Source: Rusavskia elegans
Taxonomy: Eukaryota > Ascomycota > Lecanoromycetes > Teloschistales > Teloschistaceae
Direction: 5' to 3'
Length of the DNA: 64,000 nucleotides
Assembly: GCA_011316305.1 (NCBI GenBank)
Contig: SAUG01000082.1
Coordinates: forward strand, 124,001 to 188,000
Shown here: one piece after another, positions 51,381 through 63,640 of the stretch
How the letters are laid out: each line of letters opens with the position of its first letter
Position numbering within the stretch: the stretch's first letter is position 1
Translations under genes and position numbers: made by a program
The notes under the pieces: generated by a model
The model's database searches: none
The model's input: only the letters and a program-made list of their open reading frames with translations
Told to the model about the DNA's origin: nothing

Positions 51381-53384
51381 GAAAAACTTCTATCTAGAAT
51401 TATATTGAACTTGTATATATATATATTTATATATTATTAACGTTATATACGGCAACAAATATTATATTTCATATATATTTAATTTTTTATAGTCAAAGAT
51501 ATATTCGTTAGGCAAGATTTACAGCGTTAATTATTTCTATTTAATTATTTCTTTCTTTATTCGATTACGATTCCTCTACTATATAAATATAATTTTATTA
51601 CCAGCAATATTTGGTCTATTAATTCTTTTTCTAGATTATAAATAATAATAAAAATCTAATATTTCCGGTATAGCTATCTATTATATAATAAAATTTTTTT
51701 TATAGTTATCGCTTCGGCTATATTTAATAAATAATCTATATTTAAATTATCTAATAAATAATTATACCACTTTTTAGTTTTTATAACTTTAAAAAGGTAG
51801 CTAGCTAATATACTAGCTACTACGGCTAGAAATTTTATTTAGACGATTAGAGTAAAAAGATATATAAAGATCGGATAATAAATTTTAAAAGCGGTAAAAA
51901 AAAGATTTTTATTATAGTTATTTATTTAGTTAATTTTTGATTTTGATTCAAATTTTAGAATCCGATAAACTATAATTAGATAAACAAATCAAACGTTAGA
52001 ATATTAGTAACGAATATACGATATTAGAATTTATATACTAGTTTAAATTAATATAATAAACATTTCTTCAATATTTTAAACTGAAATTATTTAGTAATAT
52101 AACGTATCTTTCTATCGATGATATAATTTATAAAAAAATTTTTTATAGATTAATATATCTCGCATTTATCGCTTTTTCTTTTTCTTTTTTTACTAGTAAT
52201 ATAAACCCCATACTATTTATCGTAAATACTACGATTTACTAAAATCCTTTTTATATATATATATTCTAGTTTTAGCTCTCTCTATAAACTAAACTATACG
52301 ATAATTATTTTACCCGTAATAATTATATCTACTTTTAGAACGTCGACTATCTCGTTATAGCTAAAGTAACTTATATCGACTATAATAAAAATCTCTTTTT
52401 TACAATCTTTAAAACGCGCTATCCGATTTCTTTATATTTTTATATTTTAGTCGACCGAATATAGCTTCTAGCTATAATAGCTAGCGTACTAGCTAGCGAT
52501 CTTTTTAAAGCTATATAGACTAAAAAAACTCTTAATGGTTTAATAAAAAACCTAGATATAGATTATCTATTAAATATAGTTAAAGCGATAATTATATATA
52601 GCTATTTTCTAGTATAGTAGATAGCTATAGCGGAAATATCAGATATTTATAATTATTTATAACGTCGAGAAAAGATAGATCGAAGACAGCGAGTAACGAA
52701 ATTATATTTATATCGTAGAGGATTCGTAATCGAATAAAAAAGAAAATGGTTAAATAGAAGTAATTAACAGCGCTATTAACTTTGTCTAACGAACTATATA
52801 TCTTTAGCTATAAATATTTCTTTATATATAAATTACAATAATCGTTATCGTATATAACGCTAACAATGTATATATATATAAACTCAATATAATTTTAAAT
52901 AAAAAGTTTCTAGAGAAGGAAATCCTATAAAAAGATAATTGTAGTTAATATAGACCGCTTTAGCAATAATAACGTAGTCGACGTTCGATAAAATAGATAT
53001 AGTTATTATTAGTATACTATCGATTGGTTTAGCTTATAGCTATAATTATTACGATGATCTATACGTACGTAAAAGTTTTTCGTAAATGGTAATATTCACG
53101 AATATATATTATTAAAATGTTTATATTACTAGTAAAAAAAAAGCGATAACTGCGAGATATATTTATCTATAAAAACTTTGAAATTATATTATCTATAAAA
53201 GAAAATATTATATCATTGAATAGATTTAAATTAAAATTTTGAAAAGTTCTTATTACTTATATTATTAAAACTAGAATATAAATTCTATTACCGTATATTC
53301 GATACTAGTATACTAACGTTCAATTTGTTTATCGAACTATTGGTTTATCGATTACTAAAACTAAAACCAAAAATTAATCAAAAA
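51381..53384 (-). mobile_element. N-family element copy d (outer), split by copy e
   Basis: Pieces at about 51,381-51,920 and 52,930-53,384, in the same orientation as copy c. Flanks share an imperfect 17-18 bp repeat (aataatactaatatttt at about 51,364 and aataatattaaatatttt at about 53,385). The right end shows the tail-like ctaaaactaaaaccaaaaatta. The family frame is present but rich in stops. Confidence 0.68.
51921..52928 (+). mobile_element. N-family element copy e, nested in copy d
   Basis: About 1.0 kb, opposite orientation to its host. Starts ttatttagttaatttttgat, ends atataaactcaatataatttt. Flanking sequences aaagatttttattatagtta and aaagataattgtagtta look like a diverged target duplication. 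The plus strand carries the family frame at about 52,350-52,700: YLVIAKVTYIDYNKNLFF, LLAIIASVLASDLFKAI, NGLIKNLDIDYLLN and AEISDIYNYL. Confidence 0.7.
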
Positions 53385-54011
53385 ATAATATTAAATATTT
53401 TATCTTTTACAATTTCTAAATTTATTTCTAATATTTAATACAATCTCAATTTATTAGATAGTAAACAAAGTTAATAATATATTTGAAAATAATATTATAT
53501 TAAATTCAATTACTATTTTCTCTTTAACTAAAATATAATTATTAAAAGTTAAATATAGTATTTATTTTTCAAAAATGGAAAACTATCTTATAAATCCATT
53601 AAATCAATATTAACTTTCTATATAATTAGTTGAATTTAAATAGTATAATATTCGTAAATTAGCTCGTCGTCTGGTTTATAGACTAGCTAGGATAGATTTT
53701 ATTTAGAAAGAATTTATTTTCTAGAATTTTACTAGACGTATAGATCTAGGAAATAGATAAATAGAAATTAATTAAAATATTAGATATTTTATATTAGTCT
53801 AAAATATTTAGTATTAGAATAATTTATATTTAGATAATAAATAATATAGAAAGATAATATAGATATATAAATATTAATTATTATTTACTATTTAATAGTA
53901 AAAAATCGATATCTATCTAATTAAAAACGAATATATCAATATTATAATATAGCCGTATAGTAAAAACGGATATTTTTTAGTATTATAATATAGAAAAAGA
54001 GGTTTTAATTA
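53385..54011. other. unclassified RIP-degraded sequence
   Basis: AT-rich spacer between an N copy and a TIR element; nothing recognised. Confidence 0.45.
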
Positions 54012-54341
54012 GACTAGCCGGTTCGGGTCGGGTTCCCGTCGAACCGTCGAATACCCGACCTAATTTTAGTAACCCGACCCGTATTCGACCCGATAATATT
54101 ATAGATTTAATAAACTATTATTTTAATAATTAAATAAAGGTAATATATCCAGGTAATATATTTAGTCTTACTACGGACTTTCTAGCTAGCGTAGTTAATT
54201 AATTAAAGTTTTTTTAGTAAATTCGTATAAAAGTTATACTAGCTTTATTCTTTTATACTTAAACTTAGCGCTAAAATCTAGACTTAGCGGTTCGGGTCGG
54301 GTTAACCAATTCGGGTTCGAAATCCGACCCGACGGCCAGTC
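54012..54341. mobile_element. short TIR element, copy 6, TA-flanked
   Basis: 330 bp bounded by TA. Left gactagccggttcgggtcgg, right tccgacccgacggccagtc. The GC-rich ends keep their CpG content while the AT centre has no coding. Confidence 0.8.
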
Positions 54342-57300
54342 TAATTTTGATATAAATATTACTTTTTTACGAGTTTTCTATATATTGAAATAGGTTTTAT
54401 AAATATCTAATTTATTTCATATATATTAATTTTCTTCGCCGCGTCTAAATAATTATATAAAGCTAATAGAATTTAAATCTTTGATATTAATGATATGATA
54501 GAGATCAAAATATTTAATAAAAGCTTTAAAATTATTATAAAAAGAAAGATATTAAATAGAAATAAATAACTATATTTATATCTAACTAAAACTCGAAAAA
54601 TAAACGTTTGAATTATATTCTAATATCAATAGTTTGATTTAATCTAATATAAAATAAACACTCTAAGTTTTTTATAATAAATTTTATTACAGCTATAATA
54701 TTTATACGAAATTCTTTTCTACGGTATAATAGTACTCTATCTTCGCTTTACAATAATATTAACGATATTCTATTTAATTTTAAATATCTTCGCATTTTTA
54801 TCTCGCGAGTTTAGATATATATATCTAGAAAAAAGTTTATAAAAATATAATATCGTTTTTTAAAAAAAATCTAATTAGATATAAAAATTTTTTAATTACT
54901 ATAATTACGATTCTTCTATAAAAATCGTCTATATTACCCGTTTTATTAAAATTTACAAAATTAATAAATAATTAATAAATTAAAAATTAAGTTTTTTTGT
55001 TAAATTTAATGTTAAAAAAATAGAAAAAATCTAATAATGACGTATTTATCAATTTAAATAAAAAGTATTCTTACGATTACGAGTTTTCTTAATTTATTAT
55101 TATTTTTAAAATATGATTCCGTCTTTTTATTTCTACGTAAACGTTTATATTTACTACGTAGACGATACGAGAGAGTTTATATCAAGTAAAAGCTGGTAAA
55201 AGTAATAAAAAAGGCGATAGAAAAAAAGTTTCTTGCCTAAAAATCTCTTTTATAAAAATTACTCGCTGAATAGATTTATTTATTTATAATAGTTATAATA
55301 AAATTAACCAAAGATTTATATTTTGTAAATCAAATAATAAAAGATACAAATATTTACTTTATTGTTTACGCTATATTTAAATTAATATAAAAGAATCGCT
55401 GTTATAATAGATAATAGAATACGATAGATAACTTCTAGAAAAGATATTATAATTTTAAAAAACTTATTTCGAAATTTATTTATACTTTTAAAAAAGATAA
55501 ATATTGCTAAACATTTTATATAAATAAATATTTATTAATCTAATAATTTATGAAATTTTTACAACAACTATTTCGATATTTTATTATTATATAATTTAAT
55601 TACTTATTAGATTTTTGTATTATATATATAATATTAATTATAATAAATTTTGTATATTTTAATAAAACTATATAATATACTATCGAGAAGAATATTTTAG
55701 AATATTAAAAATAAAATTAAATTAGTTAATCGAAATTTAGAAATAGAAATATTTCAATATATAATCTAGTATTAATACTTCGATATATTGTTTTATATAT
55801 ATAAGTTTAATAGAAAATCGTATTAATAATAAATTTAAAAATAAAGTTTTTAATTTCGTTTATAGCTATCAATAGTAATATAATATTAACTACGAGGAAA
55901 TCTTCGCTACTATTACAAAATCTATATTCAAAAAAAAAAACGTTTTTTATAATTACAGTTTTTTATAGAGATATAAATATATAGTAAATAAATTTTATTA
56001 CTATCTTTCCCTACGGTATTCAAAATAAAGTTATTTATATAAAATAGATTTACTACTTTATTAATAATTTAATAATAATGGAGAAAATTTTTATATTTCT
56101 ATATAAATTTAACTATTTTTCGTAGATATAGTTTAATAATTTTATTGATTTTTTAGAAAAGTTCATTCTATATTCTTCGTAATGTAATTCTACTATTTTT
56201 ATAGCAAGAAATACAAAATCATTTTCTATATATTTAAATAAATACTTCCAGTATTGTTATTATTATATAATTTACGATTAAAATTTATAAATCTAAATAC
56301 TCTAATCGTTTTAAATTATTAGATATATAGTCTACATCGTATTATCTAGATATAGAAATCGATATTACTGATTTTTTATTAAAATACGTTGAACTATCAA
56401 TTTTAAAAAGATACTAGCGCGTATTTAAATAAAGAATTATTAATCTAAATCTATCTTTATTAATTTACAATTATCTACTAGTTATCTCTTTTTTAAAAGT
56501 TATAGTAATAAATGTAAATAAAAGTATAATTAATTAGATATTAGTCTATCATTATTGTCTATTATATACGAGCGTCTCGATTTTCAAAACGTAATAGTTA
56601 TACTAATAAACTAAAATTATAATCTAAAACTAATTTATATTTTAATCGTTAGCCGAATCTTTAAATATATTAAAAATACTATTAACTATAATTTTTTCTA
56701 TTTAATAAAAAGATATAAAAATTTCGAGATATATTAATATCGATTACGCTAGTTGAACTAACGATTATAAAATTATATATAATCGAATTCTATATTATTT
56801 GAAATTATCATTATTTGTTAGTTCAACTTCGTCTATAGTAGAATATATAGAGTTAATAAAAATCGATAAAAGAAATATTTAATTCTTTCGTTTACTCGCC
56901 GAGTTCGACTATTATCAAAAAGAAACTACTATTTTTCCAAATAGAAGTAATTAAAAAATCTTTACTTTTATTACTATTTCGAATCATTACCGCCGTACTA
57001 GATATAAGAATATATATAAAATTTATACAATCATTAAAAATAGTCAATTTAAAATTATCTATATTTTTACAAAATCCATATTATCTAATTACTTTATAAA
57101 AATTTTAAAATCCTAGAGTTTCGCCATTTTCGTACGTATAAAAGATATGATCAATAAATAAATCTATAAAAGCTAGTTTGTATACGCGTAAAAGTATGAA
57201 AAAAACTAAAAAATAAATCTAATTATTTATTATAATCTTTCAATAAAAAGATTTATAAAATAAAATCTAATTTTATTTCAAGAAATTTAATTTTTTTACT

Positions 57301-58419
57301 ATTATAGATAACTCTTTCTAATATAGTTAACTTTTTAAATGTTTTATAAAAGCTTTTTATAAAATAGTAGATAGGTTTTATTTTATTCTATTCTTTTTTT
57401 TATAATCTACCACTTATATTTATAAAAAGGCTTTATTTATCTATATATTTGAATCAAAATACACTTATTTTATTTTATAAAACTACCGTTTAGCGTGGTA
57501 TAGTATTAAAGATCATTTTTAATAATTCTATCAATAGCTATTTTCGTTTTATCGAAACGATTCTACGAGGCTGCGTCGGATAGAATTTTCGACGATTGCT
57601 AATTTATAATATTTATAGACGTTAACTATACAGTATATTTTTGATCGATCTCTGGCATTCGTATACTCGCTACTAGCGATAATAAATTATCTATTATCGA
57701 ATGATTTCTATAAGGTTCAAAAAATTCATTAGAAAAATTTGATATCGAATTCTGCCAAGAATACTAAAAACATCACAAATGTCAAAAATAGCGGAACAGA
57801 ACTTTTAAATAAAAAGATAGAAATCGATGTAAATCTAATTAAAGTTAGCGGTTTAGTATTACGTAGAGAGGTTTTTTTTTTCCTTCTAAAATATCTATCT
57901 ACGTCCGGATATCTTTATATCTATATTTGCAAGCTAAATCTAAAGTATCGGTCAGAAAGTTATCGTCTGATTTATTGTAACTAATATACATATCTACTTT
58001 TAATTTCTAAAGAAAAATACTATATTTCACGTTATTTACAGCTAAATATTTTTACTTTACTCCGTTGTTTATAGGTAATTTACTTAGTAGTATTACGATG
58101 TTTTTCAAAAATTATATTAATTGAAGATTAAAACGAATTTATAATCTAGTATCGAGGATCTCGCCGTTAAATAGAAAAAATCTTAACGTCGAATAGTTAA
58201 CAATGATTTCAAATAGAATAAAAATATTATAAAAGTCGAGTATATATTAGAAATTATCTCCACCGTTAGATAAAGATAATATTAACAGAAAGAATGAAAT
58301 AAAAAATATATAAACGAACTAATAGAGTCGCAATATTCTAATATATTGAAAATATATAACGGTCTTTTAGCTAATCTATATAATACAAGTATTTTTTAAT
58401 ATCGGATAGTAATTTAGTT
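54342..58419. other. unclassified RIP-degraded sequence
   Basis: Four kilobases, the most AT-rich part of the window. No transposon motif, gene or RNA recognised. The open frame at 57,739-57,984 has no domain and is probably chance. Confidence 0.5.
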
Positions 58420-59115
58420 ATACTAATATATTGTTTTTTCTAAAAAGTTTCTATTTGAAATTATATTAAAATTATAAATATATATATATTTATTTATTTT
58501 ATTAATTATATATACGGTAATAAATATTGTATTTTGAATATAAAGAAATTTTTATAGCTAAAACTATATTCTTCTGACAAGATTTATAGCGTAATCAAAC
58601 TATTTCTATTTAACGATTTTTTTTTATTCGTTTAAGAATCCTCTACTATATAAATATAACTTCGGTATTCGTAGTCTTCGGTCTATCAGTCCTACTTCGA
58701 CGTTATAAATAATTATAAATATTTAATATCTCCATTATAGCAATCTATTTTACTATAAAGTTATTATTTATTATTATTACCTCGGCTATATTTATTATAT
58801 TATCTATATCTAAACGTTTTATAAAATTAATAAATTACTTTCTAGTCTATATAGCTTTAGAAGAGTCGCTAGCTAAAACGCTATCTACTATAGCTAGAAA
58901 TATTACTTAATTGATTAGAATAAAAAGATATAGAAAGATCGGATAGTACGTTTTAAAACAATAAAAAGGAAGTTACTTTAATTATAACGTAATAGTCGAC
59001 TTCCGTAAAGGCGAATATAGTTATTATATATATAGAAAATGATATTACATTCAAATTTAACTAATAACTAAAGCTATTATAGAAGTATATATATATATAT
59101 AAGATTTCAGGCTTA

Positions 59116-59527
59116 TATAACGTCCTTGTATATCAGAGGGCGTTACGCTCGAGCCTAACTACAGCCGTAGGCGTAGTCCGAGCTACTAAATAGTAAAGGA
59201 ATCCTAGTATAGATTATCGTAACTAATTCTATATAGCCGTAGAGGTACGGTAATAATATTATAAAGCGTCTTTATTACGAAAGTAATTAAAAAGAGAATA
59301 GTAATAACGTATTTAATAGTTATATTAACGACTAACGAATAAAGCTATCTATAAGAATTAAAGAGCGATATATATAGTAAAAATAGCCGATAGTACCGAT
59401 AGGTAGCTGTCTACTAAGAGCTTCTATTATAAAGGTTAGCCCTAACGGCAATAGGCGGCTATAGATAATTAGGTTCGTTTAGCTGGCTAATTTTCTAGAG
59501 TATTTTTATAGAATCGTAGATATAATA
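59116..59527 (-). repeat. 3' LTR of element F
   Basis: 412 bp, tataacgtccttgtat ... gtagatataata. Same family as the E LTRs. Confidence 0.88.
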
Positions 59528-62061
59528 CGGCTCTCTCTATATTACTTTCTACCTAGTCCTTCTATATACGAGGTTTTTAAAGCCTAACTTTCCTTTTTCC
59601 TTTTTCTTTATTCTTTAATATCCTTACTATATATTCTCGAAGAGATAATTATTTAAAGTCATTGTATCGAATTTAGTTAAAGAGTATTATTATATCTTTT
59701 CTTTATAGTCTCTATACTCGTAATTCTTTTAAAGAATATAAAGTTAAAATAGATAGTAATATCTATAGCGAGTATACTCGGACCTAGAAATCTTACGATC
59801 TTTTATCTTCTAATACTATCTATATTTCTTACTCTATTTTTATAAATCTTTCTAACTACTAATATCTATAGGGAAATATTTTAAAGATAAAAAAAATAAG
59901 CTTTATTCTAATATCGAGAATATTTTTAAAAAGTATACCGAAGCGTATTATCGTATCGAGACTTTTCTAGATTTTAAAAAAGAAATTTATAATTAATACT
60001 TTACTTAGAAGTCGAATTTCCGCCGACTTTTTAGAAAGTAAAGGCGTTTTATTATTTATTATCGCGTTCTAGAAAAGCGTAAAAGTAATTTTATCGTTTA
60101 GAAATAACGCGTATTATCTCGTCTTAATAAGTTTAATAATCCGGTTATATTTTATTCCTTCGTTAGTTTTACGCCAGCCGCGTAAGAGGCGTCTGTTAAA
60201 TCTATTTCTAGTTTCGATTCGGTAAATTTAGATTAGTTTCTATAAAATTTCGATTTTTCCCGACCTCTGGAAATAACAGGCGTATAAAAGTATATCTAAT
60301 TAAAGATTTCTCTATATCCGTTTTACTTATTCCGAATTATATATCGATATTATAAGTTATTTCCGGGTCTTCCGATATTTCCGCTAATTTTTATTTTTTA
60401 GCGACTATATCTTCCTATAATAATAAGCTTAGAGACTATATATTCTTTAATTATACGTTTAGTATAAAATTTGGCGTTTCTTTTTCTGGTTTTTCTTCTG
60501 ATTTAGGCGTAGGGTTATAGTCGGTCTTTTCTATTTCTTTAATAATATTTTTATAGATTTTTTTAATATCTTCTATCTATAATCTCTAGATTATCTTCTA
60601 GATTTTATCGTATTTTAATATTAGTTATAAAAGTAGATAGTAATATTCTTTCTAGATTTTCGTTTCCTATATTTCGTTTCCCTTTTTAAAAAGGGTATCG
60701 ATTTCCTTGATCTACTCGTAATTTATATTCAATACGATATCCAGTTCATTATATAGGAGGTTTTTATACGTAAATAAATATATCGTTTATAATTCTATCT
60801 TTTTTTCTACTGTACTTTTCTCTACTAGTATTCTAGAAATTAATTCTTTCTATTCGTTTCCTAGTATTATATATTGTCTAGGGCTTTCGATTTCTATAAA
60901 GTCTGAAATTCTAATAAATCCGTTCTTTATTTTAATTTCGACTTCTATAACTCTACTATTTTATTATAGATATTTCTAAACGTATTTTCTAATCTAATCG
61001 TATAATTTTCTTATAATCTTATTTTCTTTCTCTCTATTTACGAGAGCTATTATTTTATAACTTTTAACTTTAATCTTAAATACTGCCGTTAGAGGTTTTT
61101 CGATTTTATATAATTTAAACTCTAATATTAGCCTCTTTTTTACTCTCTTTAATTCTATAGGATACTATCCTAACCTTTTTTTATCCGATAGATAGATAAG
61201 ATAATTATCGTTATAGTAGACTATTTAACTTTTAGTTATATATTCCTTGGTTTTTTTTTCGGATAATTCCTCTATTATTTTAAACTAGTATTTAATTACC
61301 TTTATTACCTCTTTAATTAGATAATTTTTTTTAAAATATTTTATTTTTCTATATAAGTAATAAGTATTAGTCCGCGATCTTTTATTTTCAATAGTATCGA
61401 ATTCTATTAGATTTCCTTTAGGCTATCTTTTAGCAGGTTCTATTTTACTAAGCGCCTGTTTATCTAAATATATTTCGTACTATCTGGTATCGATTCTAGT
61501 CGCTATTTCGATAAAGGACGCTAGCGAGTCTATTTCTTTAACTACTACTATAGTATTCTTAACTTTTATATAGAGTTCTTTATAAAAGTAGGTTTTTAGG
61601 ACTAAATCTTTCTAGTCCGTTTTATAAACTAACGTTTTAAATTAAGTATTATAGATAGCTATCGACTTTTACTATTTTAGAACTATTAGTCTCTTTTCTA
61701 TTACTCTATATTTATTATTATTTCCGAAGGCTTCTTTTATAGCCGTAATTAGATTATCGAAAGTATAGAAGAAATATAATATTTTATCTTCCCTTTAATT
61801 TTCCGGATTATTAAAATAGTCTTCTATACGGGGCTATATCTAATTAAAGGCTGCCTTTCTTAGATAAAATATTATAAATAGAACTTTAATTACTTTATTA
61901 GAAAACTGGCTAGCGTATAAGACGAAATAGATATTTATTTAGATAAATTAAGATTTTAAAGATCCTTTATTTTCTTTATAGATATTAGGCGTTACTATTT
62001 TAATAGTATCGCTTTAATCTATAGAATCGGATTACGAAACTAATATAGTAAATTATTAAAA

Positions 62062-62473
62062 TATAACGTCTCTATTTATTAGAGAGTATTACGCTCGAGT
62101 CTAGCTATAGCTATAAGTATAGTCCGAGCTACTAAATAGTAAAGGAATCCTAGCGTAGGTTATTATAACTAATCCTATATAGCCGCAGAGGTACGGTTAC
62201 GATATTACGAGGTATTTTTATTATAGATATAATTAGAAAGAGAATAGTAGTAATATATTTAATAAATATATTAATAACTAACGAGAGAAACTATCTAATA
62301 GAAATAAAAAGCGATATATATAGTAAAAATAGCCGATAGTACCGATAGGTAACCGTTTGCTAAGATCCTCTATTATAAAGGTCGGCCCTAACGGCTATAG
62401 GCGGCTATAGATATTTAGGCTCGCTTGTCTGGCCAATCCTTCAAAGTACTTCTATAGAATCGTGGACGTAACA
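62062..62473 (-). repeat. 5' LTR of element F
   Basis: 412 bp, tataacgtctctattt ... gtggacgtaaca; keeps an intact ACA terminus. Followed by gctta. Confidence 0.88.
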
Positions 62474-62992
62474 GCTTAATTTACAAGTAAAAAAAAAGAA
62501 GCGATAACTATAAAATATATTTTTCTATAAAAACTTATATATTATCTTATCAATTGAAAGATAGATTATATTACTAAATAAATTTAAATTAAAATTTTAA
62601 AAAATCGTTATTAACGTTAATTAAATTAGAATATAAATTCTACTATTTTATATTAGATTCTATTCTACTAACCTTTAATTTATTTATCGAATTACTAGTT
62701 TATCGGGCCCTATAATCAAAATAAAAATTAACTAAATAGATATTAATATACTATGTAACGATATTACGTTATAATAGATATCGTTTTTAAATCGAATAGA
62801 AAATATTGTTTGATTTAAAAATATTAGTAGATTGTTATAGAAAAATAGCTAGAACATCGAATAAAGATATTGAACTCGCGGAAGAAAAAGCTAATAAATA
62901 ATTTAATACAATAAAAATATAATATATTGGAATACAATTATTATAATTTAGAAAATAATTATAATATATTCGAACTAATACGATTTAAAATT

Positions 62993-63640
62993 ATTTAATT
63001 AATTTTGATTTTGATTTTAGCATCCGATAAATCAATAGTTCGATAAATAAATTAAACGTTAGTATACTAGTATTGAATTTGTATTAATAGAATTAATTTT
63101 CTAATTTAATTAACGTAAACTACTGTTTTTTAGAAATTTTATTTAAATCTATTAAATAATATACTATTTCTTTTTACTGGTATTATAATTATCATTGAAA
63201 TTTAAATAGATTAATATACTTTGTAGTTATGATTTCTTTTTTTTTCTTTTTTTTTTATTAATAATAGAAGCTTTGTAATTCTATATCCTCGCAAGTATTG
63301 CGATTTACTAAAATCTTTTATTTATATACATATATTCAATAATAGCAATAGCTATATATTAAACTCGACGGCAATATTTTTCAATATCTATAATTACTAT
63401 ATCTATTTTTACGAATATCTAGTTATTTGTTATAGCCGAAATAATCTATATTAACTACGATAAAAATCTTTTTCTACCGTCTGTAAAACGTACTATCCGA
63501 CTATTCTATCTTTTTTTGTTTCAATTAACCGAGAAAATCTTCCAGCTATAATCGCTAGCGTATTAGCAAGTAATACTTTTAAAGTTATACGAATTAAAAA
63601 GAATTTTAATAATTTAGTAAAGCGATTAAATATGGATTAT
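62993..63640 (+). mobile_element. N-family element copy g (outer, left part)
   Basis: Starts near attaattttgattttgatttt, followed by the family leader and reading frame (ITISIF, EIIYINYDKNLF, FNNLVKRLNMDYLF, about 63,400-63,640). The copy is cut at about 63,640 within the frame by copy h. The remainder would lie beyond the window. Confidence 0.68.

Larger units (their letters stand above)
59116..62473 (-). mobile_element. gag-only LTR retrotransposon F, complete, with GCTTA target duplication
   Basis: 3,358 bp with LTRs 59,116-59,527 and 62,062-62,473 of the E type and perfect gctta duplication (59,111-59,115 and 62,474-62,478). The minus strand encodes Gag capsid (LYASQFSNKVIKVLF, PRIEDYFNNPEN, YFFYTFDNLITAIKEAFGNN, about 61,750-61,940; then FKTLVYKTD-KDLVLKTYFY, about 61,580-61,640). 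A decayed zinc knuckle follows (YYLYRKIKYFKKNYL, about 61,330-61,390; Cys to Tyr). A possible protease remnant (ALVNREKENKI) lies near 61,010-61,050. The next 1.4 kb has coding-like blocks (for example PTPKSEEKPEKETPNF) that I cannot assign. I see no RT, RNaseH or integrase motif. Confidence 0.82.
58435..62739 (-). mobile_element. N-family element copy f, split by LTR element F
   Basis: Pieces at 58,435-59,115 and 62,474-62,739 in the orientation of copy c. Flanks atactaatatattgt (58,420-58,434) and atattaatatactat (62,740-62,754) differ only by transitions, as expected if a 15-bp target duplication was later RIP-mutated. LTR element F sits inside with its own gctta duplication. Confidence 0.7.

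Noticed and set aside
57739..57984. Plus-strand open frame of 81 codons
   Set aside because: Lies in RIP-type DNA, no recognisable domain, low-complexity AT-driven composition.
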